This document shows positions 25,447 to 32,260 of a stretch of 53,944 nt of DNA, one piece after another. The notes beneath the pieces were generated by a model. The model saw only the letters and a list, made by a program, of their open reading frames with translations. It was not told the origin of the DNA and ran no database searches. This DNA is from an uncultured Acidobacteriia bacterium. GTDB taxonomy: Bacteria > Acidobacteriota > Terriglobia > Bryobacterales > Bryobacteraceae. Where the stretch lies: contig CAIUOG010000089.1 of the NCBI GenBank assembly GCA_903900705.1, positions 1 to 53,944 of the forward strand, in the 5' to 3' direction. Position numbers and translations under genes: made by a program. Within the stretch, counting starts at the first letter, position 1; each line of letters begins with the position of its first letter.

Positions 25447-27870
25447 ATGTCGGATCGATCCCAGCGTTCCATCGCGCGCCGCACGCTGATCGCGGTCCTG
25501 TTTGCCCTGATCGCCGCGCTGCAGATCAAAGATAACGCGACCATCGTGGAGGTGATCTCGGACCCCGGAGCCTTTCCAGGCATCCCGGAACTTAGTGCCA
25601 GAACACTGGCGTTCCTGAACCCCGGCGCCGCCTCGATTGCCGCCGGTGTGAAGAAAGGCGACACACTGATCGCCATTGACGGCAACGCGATTCATTCGCG
25701 CGCCGACGAAGCACGTCTGTTCTTCCGCCACAAACCGGGCAACACGGTCTCTCTCACCCTCCGCCGGGGAACGAACCCGCCGTTCAGCACCCGGTACACC
25801 GTTGCGACCGCGCTCCGGCTCGACCGCTGGCTGGTTCTCACTTTCCTGATTCTCAACATCATTACGCCGTGGTCGTGTATCCTGCTGGGCTTCCTTGTCG
25901 GATTGCGACGGCCCGGCGACGCGATCACCTGGCCGCTGATTTTTCTTCTGATCTGCGTTTCCCAGGCCTTTCGCGGCTACAACGATCCGCCGTTCGGCTG
26001 GATCACTCTCTTCTCATGGCCGGGCATTTTCTTCATGAACTTCGCGACTCCCGGCATGGCCGCCTGCTGGATGTGGTTCGCCATTCAGTTCCCCGACCCC
26101 CGATCGCCCGCGCGCGTCTGGCCCTAGACGCGCTGGGTTCTGGGAGTTCCCTTCCTTGTGATCAATGCCCTGGCGGGCATCTATTTCGCAACCGCCGTTC
26201 ACGACCCCACGGCGCTTCCCTGGCTGGAATTCGTGAGCCGTATCCCCGACTGGTTCGATGAGCAGTGGGGCCTGGTCCTGATCCTCATCGGTTGCGTCAA
26301 CTTCGTCTCTAAATTCAGGCGCGAAAAGAACCCATCGCTGCGCCGCCGTCTTCGCTGGGTCAGTGTTGGTCTGGTCTGGGGAGTTTTTCCACTTGCCGCT
26401 TTGATCGCCCTCGCGGACATTCTGCAGCGCGGCCTCAACGACTTCCCTTTACCCATCCAGCTGGGCGGGATGATGTCGCCGATCCTGATTCCGCTGACTC
26501 TGGCTTATGCGGTGCTGGTGGATCGCCTTCTTGACGTCGGGGTGTTCGTTCGCCAGGGCCTGCTCGCATCGAAAACGGTAAGCGCTATCCGCACTATAGT
26601 AACGGCGGGGCTCATCTGGCTGGCCGTCAATCTCGCCACACAGAAAGGCGTGCCTGGCCTCACCCGAATCGCCCAACTTACGGCCTGTGCCGCCGCGATG
26701 ATTCTCACCTCGCGCGGACTGGAATGGCTCCGCTCTTGGGTGGATCGTCATTTTTTCCAGGAAGCGGTGAATACCGAACGCCTGCTCACGCAACTGGCGG
26801 GTGAAGTACGGGGCATTCGCAACCCCGAGACACTGCTGAGCACCGTAACCGGGCGCATCGCCGAGGCCATGCATCTCTCCCGCGCCACGGCCATCAGCCC
26901 GGATGCTGAACTCACCCATACCACGCGCGCGGGCGACGATCTTCTGGTGCCGATCGTCGTTTCCGGAGAGCGGCAATATGCCCTGAAGCTGGGACCGAGA
27001 CTTTCTGAAGAACCCTTCTCCGGGCGCGACATCGCCCTGCTCGAATCCGTGGCGGGCCAGACCGGGCTTGCCCTCGAAATCAACCAACTCACCGCCACCG
27101 TCGCGAAGGAAGCAGCGCATCGGGAGCGGATTGCGGGCGAACTCGAAATTGCCCGCACGGTTCAGGAGCGGCTCTTCCCGAAAGCCGCGCCCCGGGTCCC
27201 CGGCCTCGACCTCGCCGGTCGCTGCCAACCGGCCCAAAGCGTCGGCGGCGATTACTTCGATTTCTTCACGGTTCCGGGAAGCAACGCCATCGGATTTGCG
27301 ATTGGGGATATTGCGGGTAAAGGCGTGCCGGCTGCCCTGCTGATGTCAGGCCTCCAGGCGTCTCTGCGCGGCGTGACGCTCTCGGGAGTCTCTGACCTCG
27401 CCGACCTGATGGCGAAGCTCAACCTGCTGATGTACGACGCCAGCCCCGCCAATCGCTTCGCGACTTTCTTCTGTTGCCTGTACGAAGCGGATACGGGCAG
27501 GCTTCGCTACTCCTCCGCGGGGCACAATCCGGCGCTACTGATCCGAGCCAACTCTTCCGAACCCGAATGGCTCAAAACCCGCGGGATGGCCCTGGGCCTG
27601 CGCCGCAAAGCTTCCTTCGAACAGGCCGAGACAAGCCTGCATCCTGGTGATTGCCTGCTTCTTTACACAGACGGAGTGACGGAGGCCCGCAACCTGGCCG
27701 GTGACGAATTCGAAGAAGAACGCCTGGCTGCAACGATTCGCGGCGCGGGCCGAGGTTCGGCGGCTGCACTGGTGGATGCGGTTCTGGCCGCCACCAACAG
27801 CTTCGCAGCGGGAGCCACCCAGCACGACGACATCACGCTGATCGCCGCCGTGCGCCGGGGGGGCGACTGA
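25447..27870 (+). pseudogene. PDZ-membrane-GAF-SpoIIE phosphatase split by an in-frame amber codon
   Basis: One frame of 807 codons with a single TAG at 26125-26127 (codon 227). Before it: a signal anchor, a PDZ domain (about 48-122; LNPGAASIAAGVKKGDTLIA) and TM segments. After it: more TM segments, a GAF-like region, a coiled linker and a PP2C/SpoIIE domain (SVGGDYFDFF, IGDIAGKGVPAALLMSG, STP-like end QHDDITLIAAV). Such proteins dephosphorylate Ser/Thr of anti-sigma antagonists. Frame and sequence quality are unbroken across the TAG, so this looks like a point nonsense mutation or a base-call error. If real, the phosphatase part could only come from reinitiation at GTG 26158. Confidence 0.75.
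26158..27870 (+). CDS. C-terminal piece: PP2C SpoIIE-type Ser/Thr phosphatase
   Basis: The part of the interrupted gene downstream of the amber codon, as a free-standing frame from GTG 26158 (570 aa). It keeps several TM helices (residues about 30-190), a GAF-like region (about 195-310) and the complete phosphatase domain (about 340-570) with the metal-binding aspartates in GGDYFD, GDIAGKG and DGVTEARN. No ribosome-binding site is evident before 26158, so independent expression is doubtful. A STAS protein, a possible phospho-substrate class, is encoded at 38916-39278 but is far away. Confidence 0.6.
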   Translation: MINALAGIYFATAVHDPTALPWLEFVSRIPDWFDEQWGLVLILIGCVNFVSKFRREKNPSLRRRLRWVSVGLVWGVFPLAALIALADILQRGLNDFPLPIQLGGMMSPILIPLTLAYAVLVDRLLDVGVFVRQGLLASKTVSAIRTIVTAGLIWLAVNLATQKGVPGLTRIAQLTACAAAMILTSRGLEWLRSWVDRHFFQEAVNTERLLTQLAGEVRGIRNPETLLSTVTGRIAEAMHLSRATAISPDAELTHTTRAGDDLLVPIVVSGERQYALKLGPRLSEEPFSGRDIALLESVAGQTGLALEINQLTATVAKEAAHRERIAGELEIARTVQERLFPKAAPRVPGLDLAGRCQPAQSVGGDYFDFFTVPGSNAIGFAIGDIAGKGVPAALLMSGLQASLRGVTLSGVSDLADLMAKLNLLMYDASPANRFATFFCCLYEADTGRLRYSSAGHNPALLIRANSSEPEWLKTRGMALGLRRKASFEQAETSLHPGDCLLLYTDGVTEARNLAGDEFEEERLAATIRGAGRGSAAALVDAVLAATNSFAAGATQHDDITLIAAVRRGGD

Positions 27871-27879
27871 AACTGGTTC

Positions 27880-27927
27880 GTGATCGCTGCGATTCACGTC
27901 ATCGGCGGGGGCCTTGCGGGCAGCGCC
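27880..27927 (+). pseudogene. Truncated 5' end of trmFO-like gene
   Basis: Nine bases after the phosphatase stop, GTG 27880 opens a frame reading VIAAIHVIGGGLAGS, the exact look of the N-terminal FAD-binding motif of TrmFO (folate-dependent tRNA m5U54 methyltransferase). The usual continuation (Glu-Ala-Ala-Trp) is absent; after about 27927 the reading is low-quality and unrelated. I take this as a gene cut off by insertion or deletion. It is a short match, so the call rests on motif recognition alone. Confidence 0.45.
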
Positions 27928-28127
27928 CCGGAAGGACGTGGGGGGCGATGGCCAGCGCAACAGCGCGCGAGTAACCGGCTGCGGTGGCGTACCAGCTTCT
28001 TTCGATCTGCTCACTGCGCGGCAAAGCAAGCCCGCTTCAGACCATCGGTGGCCATCGCCCTTCTCCTCTTCGCTGGATCGTGGACGCGCCTGGCCGATTG
28101 CATGGCAACCTGTCGCAACATGGATGC
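27928..28127 (+). other. Non-coding stretch between the trmFO remnant and parDE promoter
   Basis: About 200 bp with open frames on both strands but no recognisable protein and no clear terminal repeats. It may be debris from a mobile element that cut trmFO, but I could not identify one. Confidence 0.3.
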
Positions 28128-28154
28128 ATGGCCAAGATTGACAGGATTGGCCAT
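28128..28154. promoter_or_regulatory. Inverted repeat ATGGCCAA / TTGGCCAT flanking the parDE -35 box
   Basis: A perfect 8-bp inverted repeat (28128-28135 and 28147-28154) with the -35 hexamer between its arms. The position fits an autoregulatory operator bound by the ribbon-helix-helix antitoxin. Binding is inferred. Confidence 0.5.
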
Positions 28155-28166
28155 AGATGCTAGTTT
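28138..28166 (+). promoter_or_regulatory. Sigma-70-like promoter of the parDE locus
   Basis: TTGACA (28138-28143), a 17-bp spacer, then TAGTTT (28161-28166). The -35 is consensus and the spacing ideal; the -10 matches at three of six positions. The -10 lies inside the first 19-bp tandem repeat; the second repeat carries the same TAGTTT. Confidence 0.5.
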
Positions 28167-28236
28167 CAGAGCGAATCACTAGTTTCAGAGCGAATCACTG
28201 GTTTCAGAGCGAATCACTGGTTTCAGAGCGAATCAC
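28161..28236 (+). repeat. Four 19-bp tandem repeats upstream of parD
   Basis: Four head-to-tail copies of T(A/G)GTTTCAGAGCGAATCAC (28161-28179, 28180-28198, 28199-28217, 28218-28236). They differ only at position 2: A in the first two, G in the last two. They end one base pair before the GGAGG ribosome-binding site of parD, so they form most of the 5' leader. They could be protein-binding iterons or a slippage-expanded leader. There are no spacers, so it is not a CRISPR. Confidence 0.85.
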
Positions 28237-28248
28237 TGGAGGTTTGGC

Positions 28249-28521
28249 ATGAACGTACATTTAACAGCTGAACTAGAGCGGTTCGTTCAGACGAAGGTCC
28301 AGTCGGGTCGCTACAATTCCGCCAGTGAAGTTGTTCGTGAGGCGCTTCGCCTCATGGAACAAAAGGACGAAGTGCGCTCCCTCCAGTTGCAGGAACTCCG
28401 CCGCCGCATAGACAAGGGACTGATCCAAGCCGGGCGGAGCGAAGGCGCGGACGGAGACGAGTTCATGCACCAGATGATTGATGACCTGGATCATCGTGAA
28501 GCGAAGCGCAAAGCGGGATGA
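28249..28521 (+). CDS. parD: Type II antitoxin, ParD family (ribbon-helix-helix)
   Basis: A 90-aa protein with GGAGG 7-12 bp before ATG 28249. Residues 1-45 form the RHH DNA-binding fold (MNVHLTAELERFVQTKVQSG, then YNSASEVVREALRLM), typical of the CC2985-type ParD family. The C-terminal half is the charged toxin-binding tail. It normally represses its own operon and neutralises ParE by binding. Its last codons overlap the toxin start (ATGA). The toxin is frameshifted here, so the antitoxin may be an orphan. Confidence 0.88.
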   Translation: MNVHLTAELERFVQTKVQSGRYNSASEVVREALRLMEQKDEVRSLQLQELRRRIDKGLIQAGRSEGADGDEFMHQMIDDLDHREAKRKAG

Positions 28522-28881
28522 GCCGGTACATTCTCGTCCCCACCGCGCAAGAGGATTTGGCGGACATTCGAGACTACTATCTGGAAGAGGCCGGGAATTC
28601 GGGTTGCTCGCCAAATGCTCGTCGAGTTTGTCGAAGCGTTCCGGTTTCTCGCTCGCACTCCCGGCGCCGGTCACAAACGTGAAGACCTGGCGGAGGACCG
28701 CCCCATTCTGTTCTGGACCATGCGGGACTACATGATCCTCTACAGGCCCGGCACCAACCCGCTGGAAATCATTACAATCGTGAGGGGCACCGGCGAACGG
28801 GCAGCGCTCTCCGGCAGCAAACTGGCGTTTTACGGCAATGTGATCCCGACATTGAGACATGTAATCGCCGCATTCCGGTGA
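28518..28881 (+). pseudogene. parE: ParE/RelE-type toxin, frameshifted
   Basis: ATG 28518 overlaps the parD stop. Frame one reads MSRYILVPTAQEDLADIRDY up to about residue 27 (YYLEEAG), then loses homology. From about 28597 the next frame continues exactly as a ParE should (IRVARQMLVEFVEAFRF, REDLAEDRPILFW, YMILYRPGTNPLEIITIVRG). One extra base around 28593-28599 (in GGGAATT) explains it. The toxin is therefore probably inactive. A normal family member is about 95-105 aa; the restored frame is about 120, with a longer tail. Confidence 0.75.
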
Positions 28882-29000
28882 AGAGATTCTCCGGGGCTTG
28901 GTGATGTCAAGGGGATTTATCGTTAGGAATGGCGATTCCGGCTCTCAAGCCACCGTCGCGGCATTCTCCGAGTGGCGGACGGAACCCGGTCACATTCCGG

Positions 29001-29031
29001 TAGAGGGAATTTCGGGGAAGTACTCCCTCTA
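29001..29031. promoter_or_regulatory. Inverted repeat upstream of the SIR2-fusion gene
   Basis: TAGAGGGA (29001-29008) and TCCCTCTA (29024-29031), a perfect 8-bp inverted repeat with a 15-nt centre, 52 bp before the ATG. It could be an operator or an RNA hairpin. Apart from this, the 200 bp between parE and the SIR2 gene show nothing I can name. Confidence 0.4.
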
Positions 29032-29083
29032 GAATGAGAGATTCACCTGCACCGCAGCCCGTCGGGTGCCGTGAAAGGCTTAC

Positions 29084-30718
29084 ATGGCTTCCAAATACCT
29101 GCAGCATTTTCCGAAACCCGTTCTCGACGATCTCGCAAACGGCCGGTGGTTGCCCATCGTCGGTGCGGGCATGTCGCTCAACGCGACCGTTCCTGCTGGC
29201 AAGAAAATGCCGCTCTGGAGCGATCTGGGCAAGCAGCTTACCGATGAGATCAAGGACTTTTCCGCTATCAGCGTGCTGGATGGAATCTCCGCCTACCAAC
29301 ACGAGTTCGGCAGGTCACGGCTGATCGAGCGCCTGTCGGAACTCCTGCTCATCCGGGAGGCGCAACCCGGCAATGCGCACCGGGCTTTCTGCACAATTCC
29401 CTTCGACATCGTCTGCACCACGAATTTCGACTTCCTCCTGGAGCGCCAGTACGATCTGACGCCACGCTATGTCTATCCGGTCGTCGATGAGGAACAGCTG
29501 TCTGTCAACGCCGGTAGCGCCGGAACGCTGCTGCTCAAACTCCACGGAGACCTTCGCCATCCGGGGCGGCTCATCGTGACCGAAAGCGATTATGACGGCT
29601 TTCTGAGCCACTATCCGCTGCTGGCCACCTATCTCTCCAACCAGTTGATCACGAAAACAGCGGTGTTCGTCGGCTACAGCCTCGAAGACCCAGATTTCAG
29701 GCAAATCTGGCATGTGGTCTCGGAGCGCCTTGGACGCACGCGCCGCATGGCCTATTCGATTGCGGTAAGCGCGCGCCCGGCTGACATTGCTCGCTTCGAG
29801 CGCCGCGGCGTCAAGGTGATAAACCTGCCCGGCAACCGTGACAAATACGGCGAAGTCCTCGCCGGTGCTTTCAGCGAACTGACCGAATACGTCAGAAGCA
29901 ATGTGATCGCAGTGAGCAAGGTGACCGAGGAGAAGCCTTTGCGCGAACTGCTCCTGCCGCGCGGTGCCGCAACGCGCCTGTGTTTCTTTTCACTGCCGCT
30001 GGAACTGCTTCCGTTCTACCGGGAATACGTATTCCCCGTCGTTGAGGAAGCCGGATTCGTTCCTGTCACCGCGGACGACGTTGTCAGCCCCGGCGACAAT
30101 ATCAGCGCCAAGCTTGACGCCCTAATAGACCGATCAGCGGTCATGGTTACCGAACTCGCATCGGCTTGGACGATGGCCGAGTTCCGAATCGCTCTTGCTC
30201 GCATCAAGGAAACGACCGAAGCCAAGCTGAACCGCGCTCCGTTCCAGCTCATCGTCGTGGTCACGGACCCCGAGCAGGCACCGCCGTCGGCAGCCGAGTT
30301 CACAGTGCTAGTCCGGCCCGACATCGTGACAGGCGAGCCGAGAGGTTTCATCGCGGATCTGGCGGTCACGCTACGCCATTTCGCCGACATGCGCGGCATG
30401 GAGCGGCAAGCGGAACCCCAAAGGCTGTTTGCCGCCAGCGAATACCGCGCGGCCGTCATCTCGGCCATGACGCTGCTCGAAGCGCGATTGCGCGACCGCC
30501 TTGGCAGCGCTCCCTGGCCGCAAGCGCGCAGGCCGCTCTCGATACGCCCATTGGTGGAGATGGCCAGCGAGCAAGGAATTCTTCCGGCCTCCAGCAGAGA
30601 GATCGTCGATTCCTGGATGCGCCTGCGAAACGAGGTCGTCCATTCCGCGACAGCCGTATCGCGAGCCCAGGCCCGCGACGTTGTCGAGGGAGTCATGAAC
30701 ATCCTCGAAACCCTCTAA
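29084..30718 (+). CDS. SIR2 / TIR-or-DRT-like / HEPN-like fusion protein, putative defence effector
   Basis: A 544-aa protein. Residues about 15-270: SIR2-family NAD-binding domain with GAGMS (27-31), TTNFD (112-116, N114), LKLHGD with the expected catalytic H154, and VGYSLEDPDF. Residues about 297-435: an alpha/beta domain (CFFSLPLELLPFYREYVFPV, EAGFVPVTADDV, then MAEFRIALARI) resembling nucleoside-deoxyribosyltransferase- or TIR-like folds, with E366 in the usual acidic position. Residues about 448-544: a helical domain ending with RLRNEVVHS, an Rx4H motif (R515, H520) typical of HEPN RNases. SIR2 effectors in ThsA, DSR and SPARSA systems deplete NAD during infection. A three-domain architecture of this order is not one I know. 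An anti-phage role is inferred. Confidence 0.7.
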   Translation: MASKYLQHFPKPVLDDLANGRWLPIVGAGMSLNATVPAGKKMPLWSDLGKQLTDEIKDFSAISVLDGISAYQHEFGRSRLIERLSELLLIREAQPGNAHRAFCTIPFDIVCTTNFDFLLERQYDLTPRYVYPVVDEEQLSVNAGSAGTLLLKLHGDLRHPGRLIVTESDYDGFLSHYPLLATYLSNQLITKTAVFVGYSLEDPDFRQIWHVVSERLGRTRRMAYSIAVSARPADIARFERRGVKVINLPGNRDKYGEVLAGAFSELTEYVRSNVIAVSKVTEEKPLRELLLPRGAATRLCFFSLPLELLPFYREYVFPVVEEAGFVPVTADDVVSPGDNISAKLDALIDRSAVMVTELASAWTMAEFRIALARIKETTEAKLNRAPFQLIVVVTDPEQAPPSAAEFTVLVRPDIVTGEPRGFIADLAVTLRHFADMRGMERQAEPQRLFAASEYRAAVISAMTLLEARLRDRLGSAPWPQARRPLSIRPLVEMASEQGILPASSREIVDSWMRLRNEVVHSATAVSRAQARDVVEGVMNILETL

Positions 30719-30754
30719 CATCTCTGTACAGCGGTCTTCGGCGGGGGCCGGGCG

Positions 30755-31474
30755 CTAATAGCTGAAGCTCATTTTCGTCGAGGGCTTTGCCCGGGAGAAC
30801 TTCTCACGGTCGATCCTGAAGGTCCTAAGCACCGAGGCATCACCCTTTAGGTGGGTGATCCTCGAATCCCGGATCGTACGAAGGATTCCGGCCGCTATCT
30901 GAATCTGGTCGAAACTGTGATCGGGGCTCAGTTCTTTGGTGACCTCCTCGGCCGTATAGCCTTCCGGAAGCTCGCCGATCTCCAGAAAACTCAGCGAGTG
31001 CTTCATCGCGATGACCGTCTTCATCTGTGCGCCGGGTTCGGAAGACTTCGCCGCAAGGCGGGCCGCGCCGGAGACGACCCGCAGGCCGTGTTTATATGCG
31101 TTGTATTCGGCTCCCTTCAGATAAGAGTCTGCGTATTGCTCCAGAAACCAACCGATGTCGCTGATCGATTGAGAAAATGCCGCCTCATCCGAGTCGGGCT
31201 TGCAGCCTGCGTAGATGGCGGCCGCGAGCACTTCGGCGAGCGATTCATGGGCACCGCGACTCAGCTTCGCAACGTCGCCGTCGACGAGGCTTTGCGCTGC
31301 ATCCTTTATTTCCTTCGTTCCATAGGTGGACAGGTAGACCCAGGCCGGGCGATCCTGGTACGACGCCAGAATCAGAGCCAGAAGCGCTTCGCACTGGTGA
31401 AACGCCGCGCAGTGAAGTTCCGTCGCGATCGATCCCAGGAAGGTTTCCCTGAACTCATCGTGCGGCCACTGCAT
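30755..31474 (-). CDS. Helical protein of unknown function, convergent with the SIR2 fusion
   Basis: A 239-aa protein from ATG 31474 (a GTG one codon earlier is possible). It is mostly helical by eye, with the notable segment LKGAEYNAYKHGLRVVSG and a charged C-terminus. It has no signal or membrane segments. It resembles HEPN-like cytosolic proteins of mobile elements, but I cannot assign a family. Its start overlaps the stop of the TraG-like fragment (TGATG), suggesting coupled translation. It ends 36 bp from the end of the SIR2 gene, on the opposite strand. Confidence 0.55.
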   Translation of the reverse strand: MQWPHDEFRETFLGSIATELHCAAFHQCEALLALILASYQDRPAWVYLSTYGTKEIKDAAQSLVDGDVAKLSRGAHESLAEVLAAAIYAGCKPDSDEAAFSQSISDIGWFLEQYADSYLKGAEYNAYKHGLRVVSGAARLAAKSSEPGAQMKTVIAMKHSLSFLEIGELPEGYTAEEVTKELSPDHSFDQIQIAAGILRTIRDSRITHLKGDASVLRTFRIDREKFSRAKPSTKMSFSY

Positions 31475-31779
31475 CACATCAGCGAACGCCTCATCTCGCC
31501 CTCAAACAGCAGCTTCGTCACCCGACTGTCGCGACTCGTGCAGTTCTGAAAGCCCCAAATGCACCAGGCGAAAGGCTGGTACAGCGCCACTCGGCTCATG
31601 CGCATGATCGGAGTTCCGAGTGCCGGCTGGTATCGAAATTGGGCGGCAATGAATTGCGTGGCCAGAAAATTGAACGCGACCAGCAGAAAGAGCCCGGTGC
31701 CGGTTGCTCTCCAGTTGTAGCCAAACGGAAACCCGCCGGGATCGCGCGGGGTTCGGTATATGCCCGACTGCGACTTCAT
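31474..31779 (-). pseudogene. N-terminal fragment of TraG/VirD4-like conjugative coupling protein
   Basis: A 101-aa frame. Residues 5-70 resemble the N-terminal cap of TraG/VirD4-type proteins from acidobacterial conjugative elements: DPGGFPFGYNWRATGTGLFL, a TM segment, then FIAAQFRYQPALGTP and a second hydrophobic stretch (LYQPFAWCIWGF). The ATPase domains that should follow are missing; after FEGEMRRSLM the frame stops inside the start of the next gene. This is read as a remnant of an integrative element. The family call is from memory of similar sequences. Confidence 0.45.
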
Positions 31780-31858
31780 CGTGCGAGTTCCTGCGTTCTG
31801 GACCGCTCTCTCGACTCCTTAACGGAACCCAGTTCATTCGCGTACCCGGTCGGCGCAG

Positions 31859-31960
31859 ATGGGCAACACGGTGGATGTAAATGAAAACGAGTACGCGGTT
31901 GCAAGCTTTGAACAGAAGCTGGCTGCCGTTCGCAAACTGGAATCAGTCGTCATTCAATGA
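31859..31960 (+). CDS. 33-aa small ORF between TraG fragment and tRNA
   Basis: ATG 31859 reads MGNTVDVNENEYAVASFEQK and ends at TGA 31960. The composition is protein-like, unlike the surrounding frames, but there is no clear ribosome-binding site. It may be a real peptide or a fragment of a lost island gene. The rest of 31780-32139 shows nothing I can name. Confidence 0.2.
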   Translation: MGNTVDVNENEYAVASFEQKLAAVRKLESVVIQ

Positions 31961-32139
31961 CGGCGCAGGGAGTTCTCGAACGATGAGGCTCTCTGAACTG
32001 AGGCGACGCGAGGAGATCTCAGGTTTGGATGGAGGATGCCGCTAACACCCTCCAACCGGCTCCGCGAGGTGATCGGGAGCTTAAAGCAGTAATCGCATTA
32101 ACGCTGAGACTTTTGAAAGTCCCTAAGTTATTGAAAAGA

Positions 32140-32214
32140 TGGAGCGGGAGACCGGGATCGAACCGGCGACGTTCAGCTTGGGAAGCTGACATTCTACCGC
32201 TGAATTACTCCCGC
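32140..32214 (-). tRNA. tRNA-Gly (anticodon CCC)
   Basis: The minus strand folds as a complete tRNA. Acceptor GCGGGAG / CTCCCGC; D arm ATTC-AGCGGTA-GAAT; anticodon arm TCAGC-TTCCCAA-GCTGA (anticodon CCC at 32180-32182); T arm GCCGG-TTCGATC-CCGGT. The discriminator is U, as expected for Gly, and CCA is encoded. The 3' end points towards the island at lower coordinates, the usual orientation for integration into a tRNA 3' end. Confidence 0.95.
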
Positions 32215-32260
32215 TCAGGAATCAGCTATAGCCAGTATACCTGAGCGTTACCATCTAGTC

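Noticed and set aside
26125-26127. Pyrrolysine or other recoding of TAG
   Set aside because: No pyl genes are visible, and TAG ends several normal genes here. Mutation or base-call error is simpler.
28161-28236. CRISPR-like array upstream of parD
   Set aside because: The four 19-bp units are directly head to tail with no spacers, and no cas gene is near.
32140-32214. Duplicate of the tRNA 3' end (attL) near 27.9-28.2 kb
   Set aside because: I looked for the acceptor and T-arm sequence by eye and did not find a copy. A full search is needed before claiming an att pair.
32029-32244. 71-aa frame overlapping the tRNA on the opposite strand
   Set aside because: The SGRPGSNRR stretch is the usual false translation of a tRNA gene.
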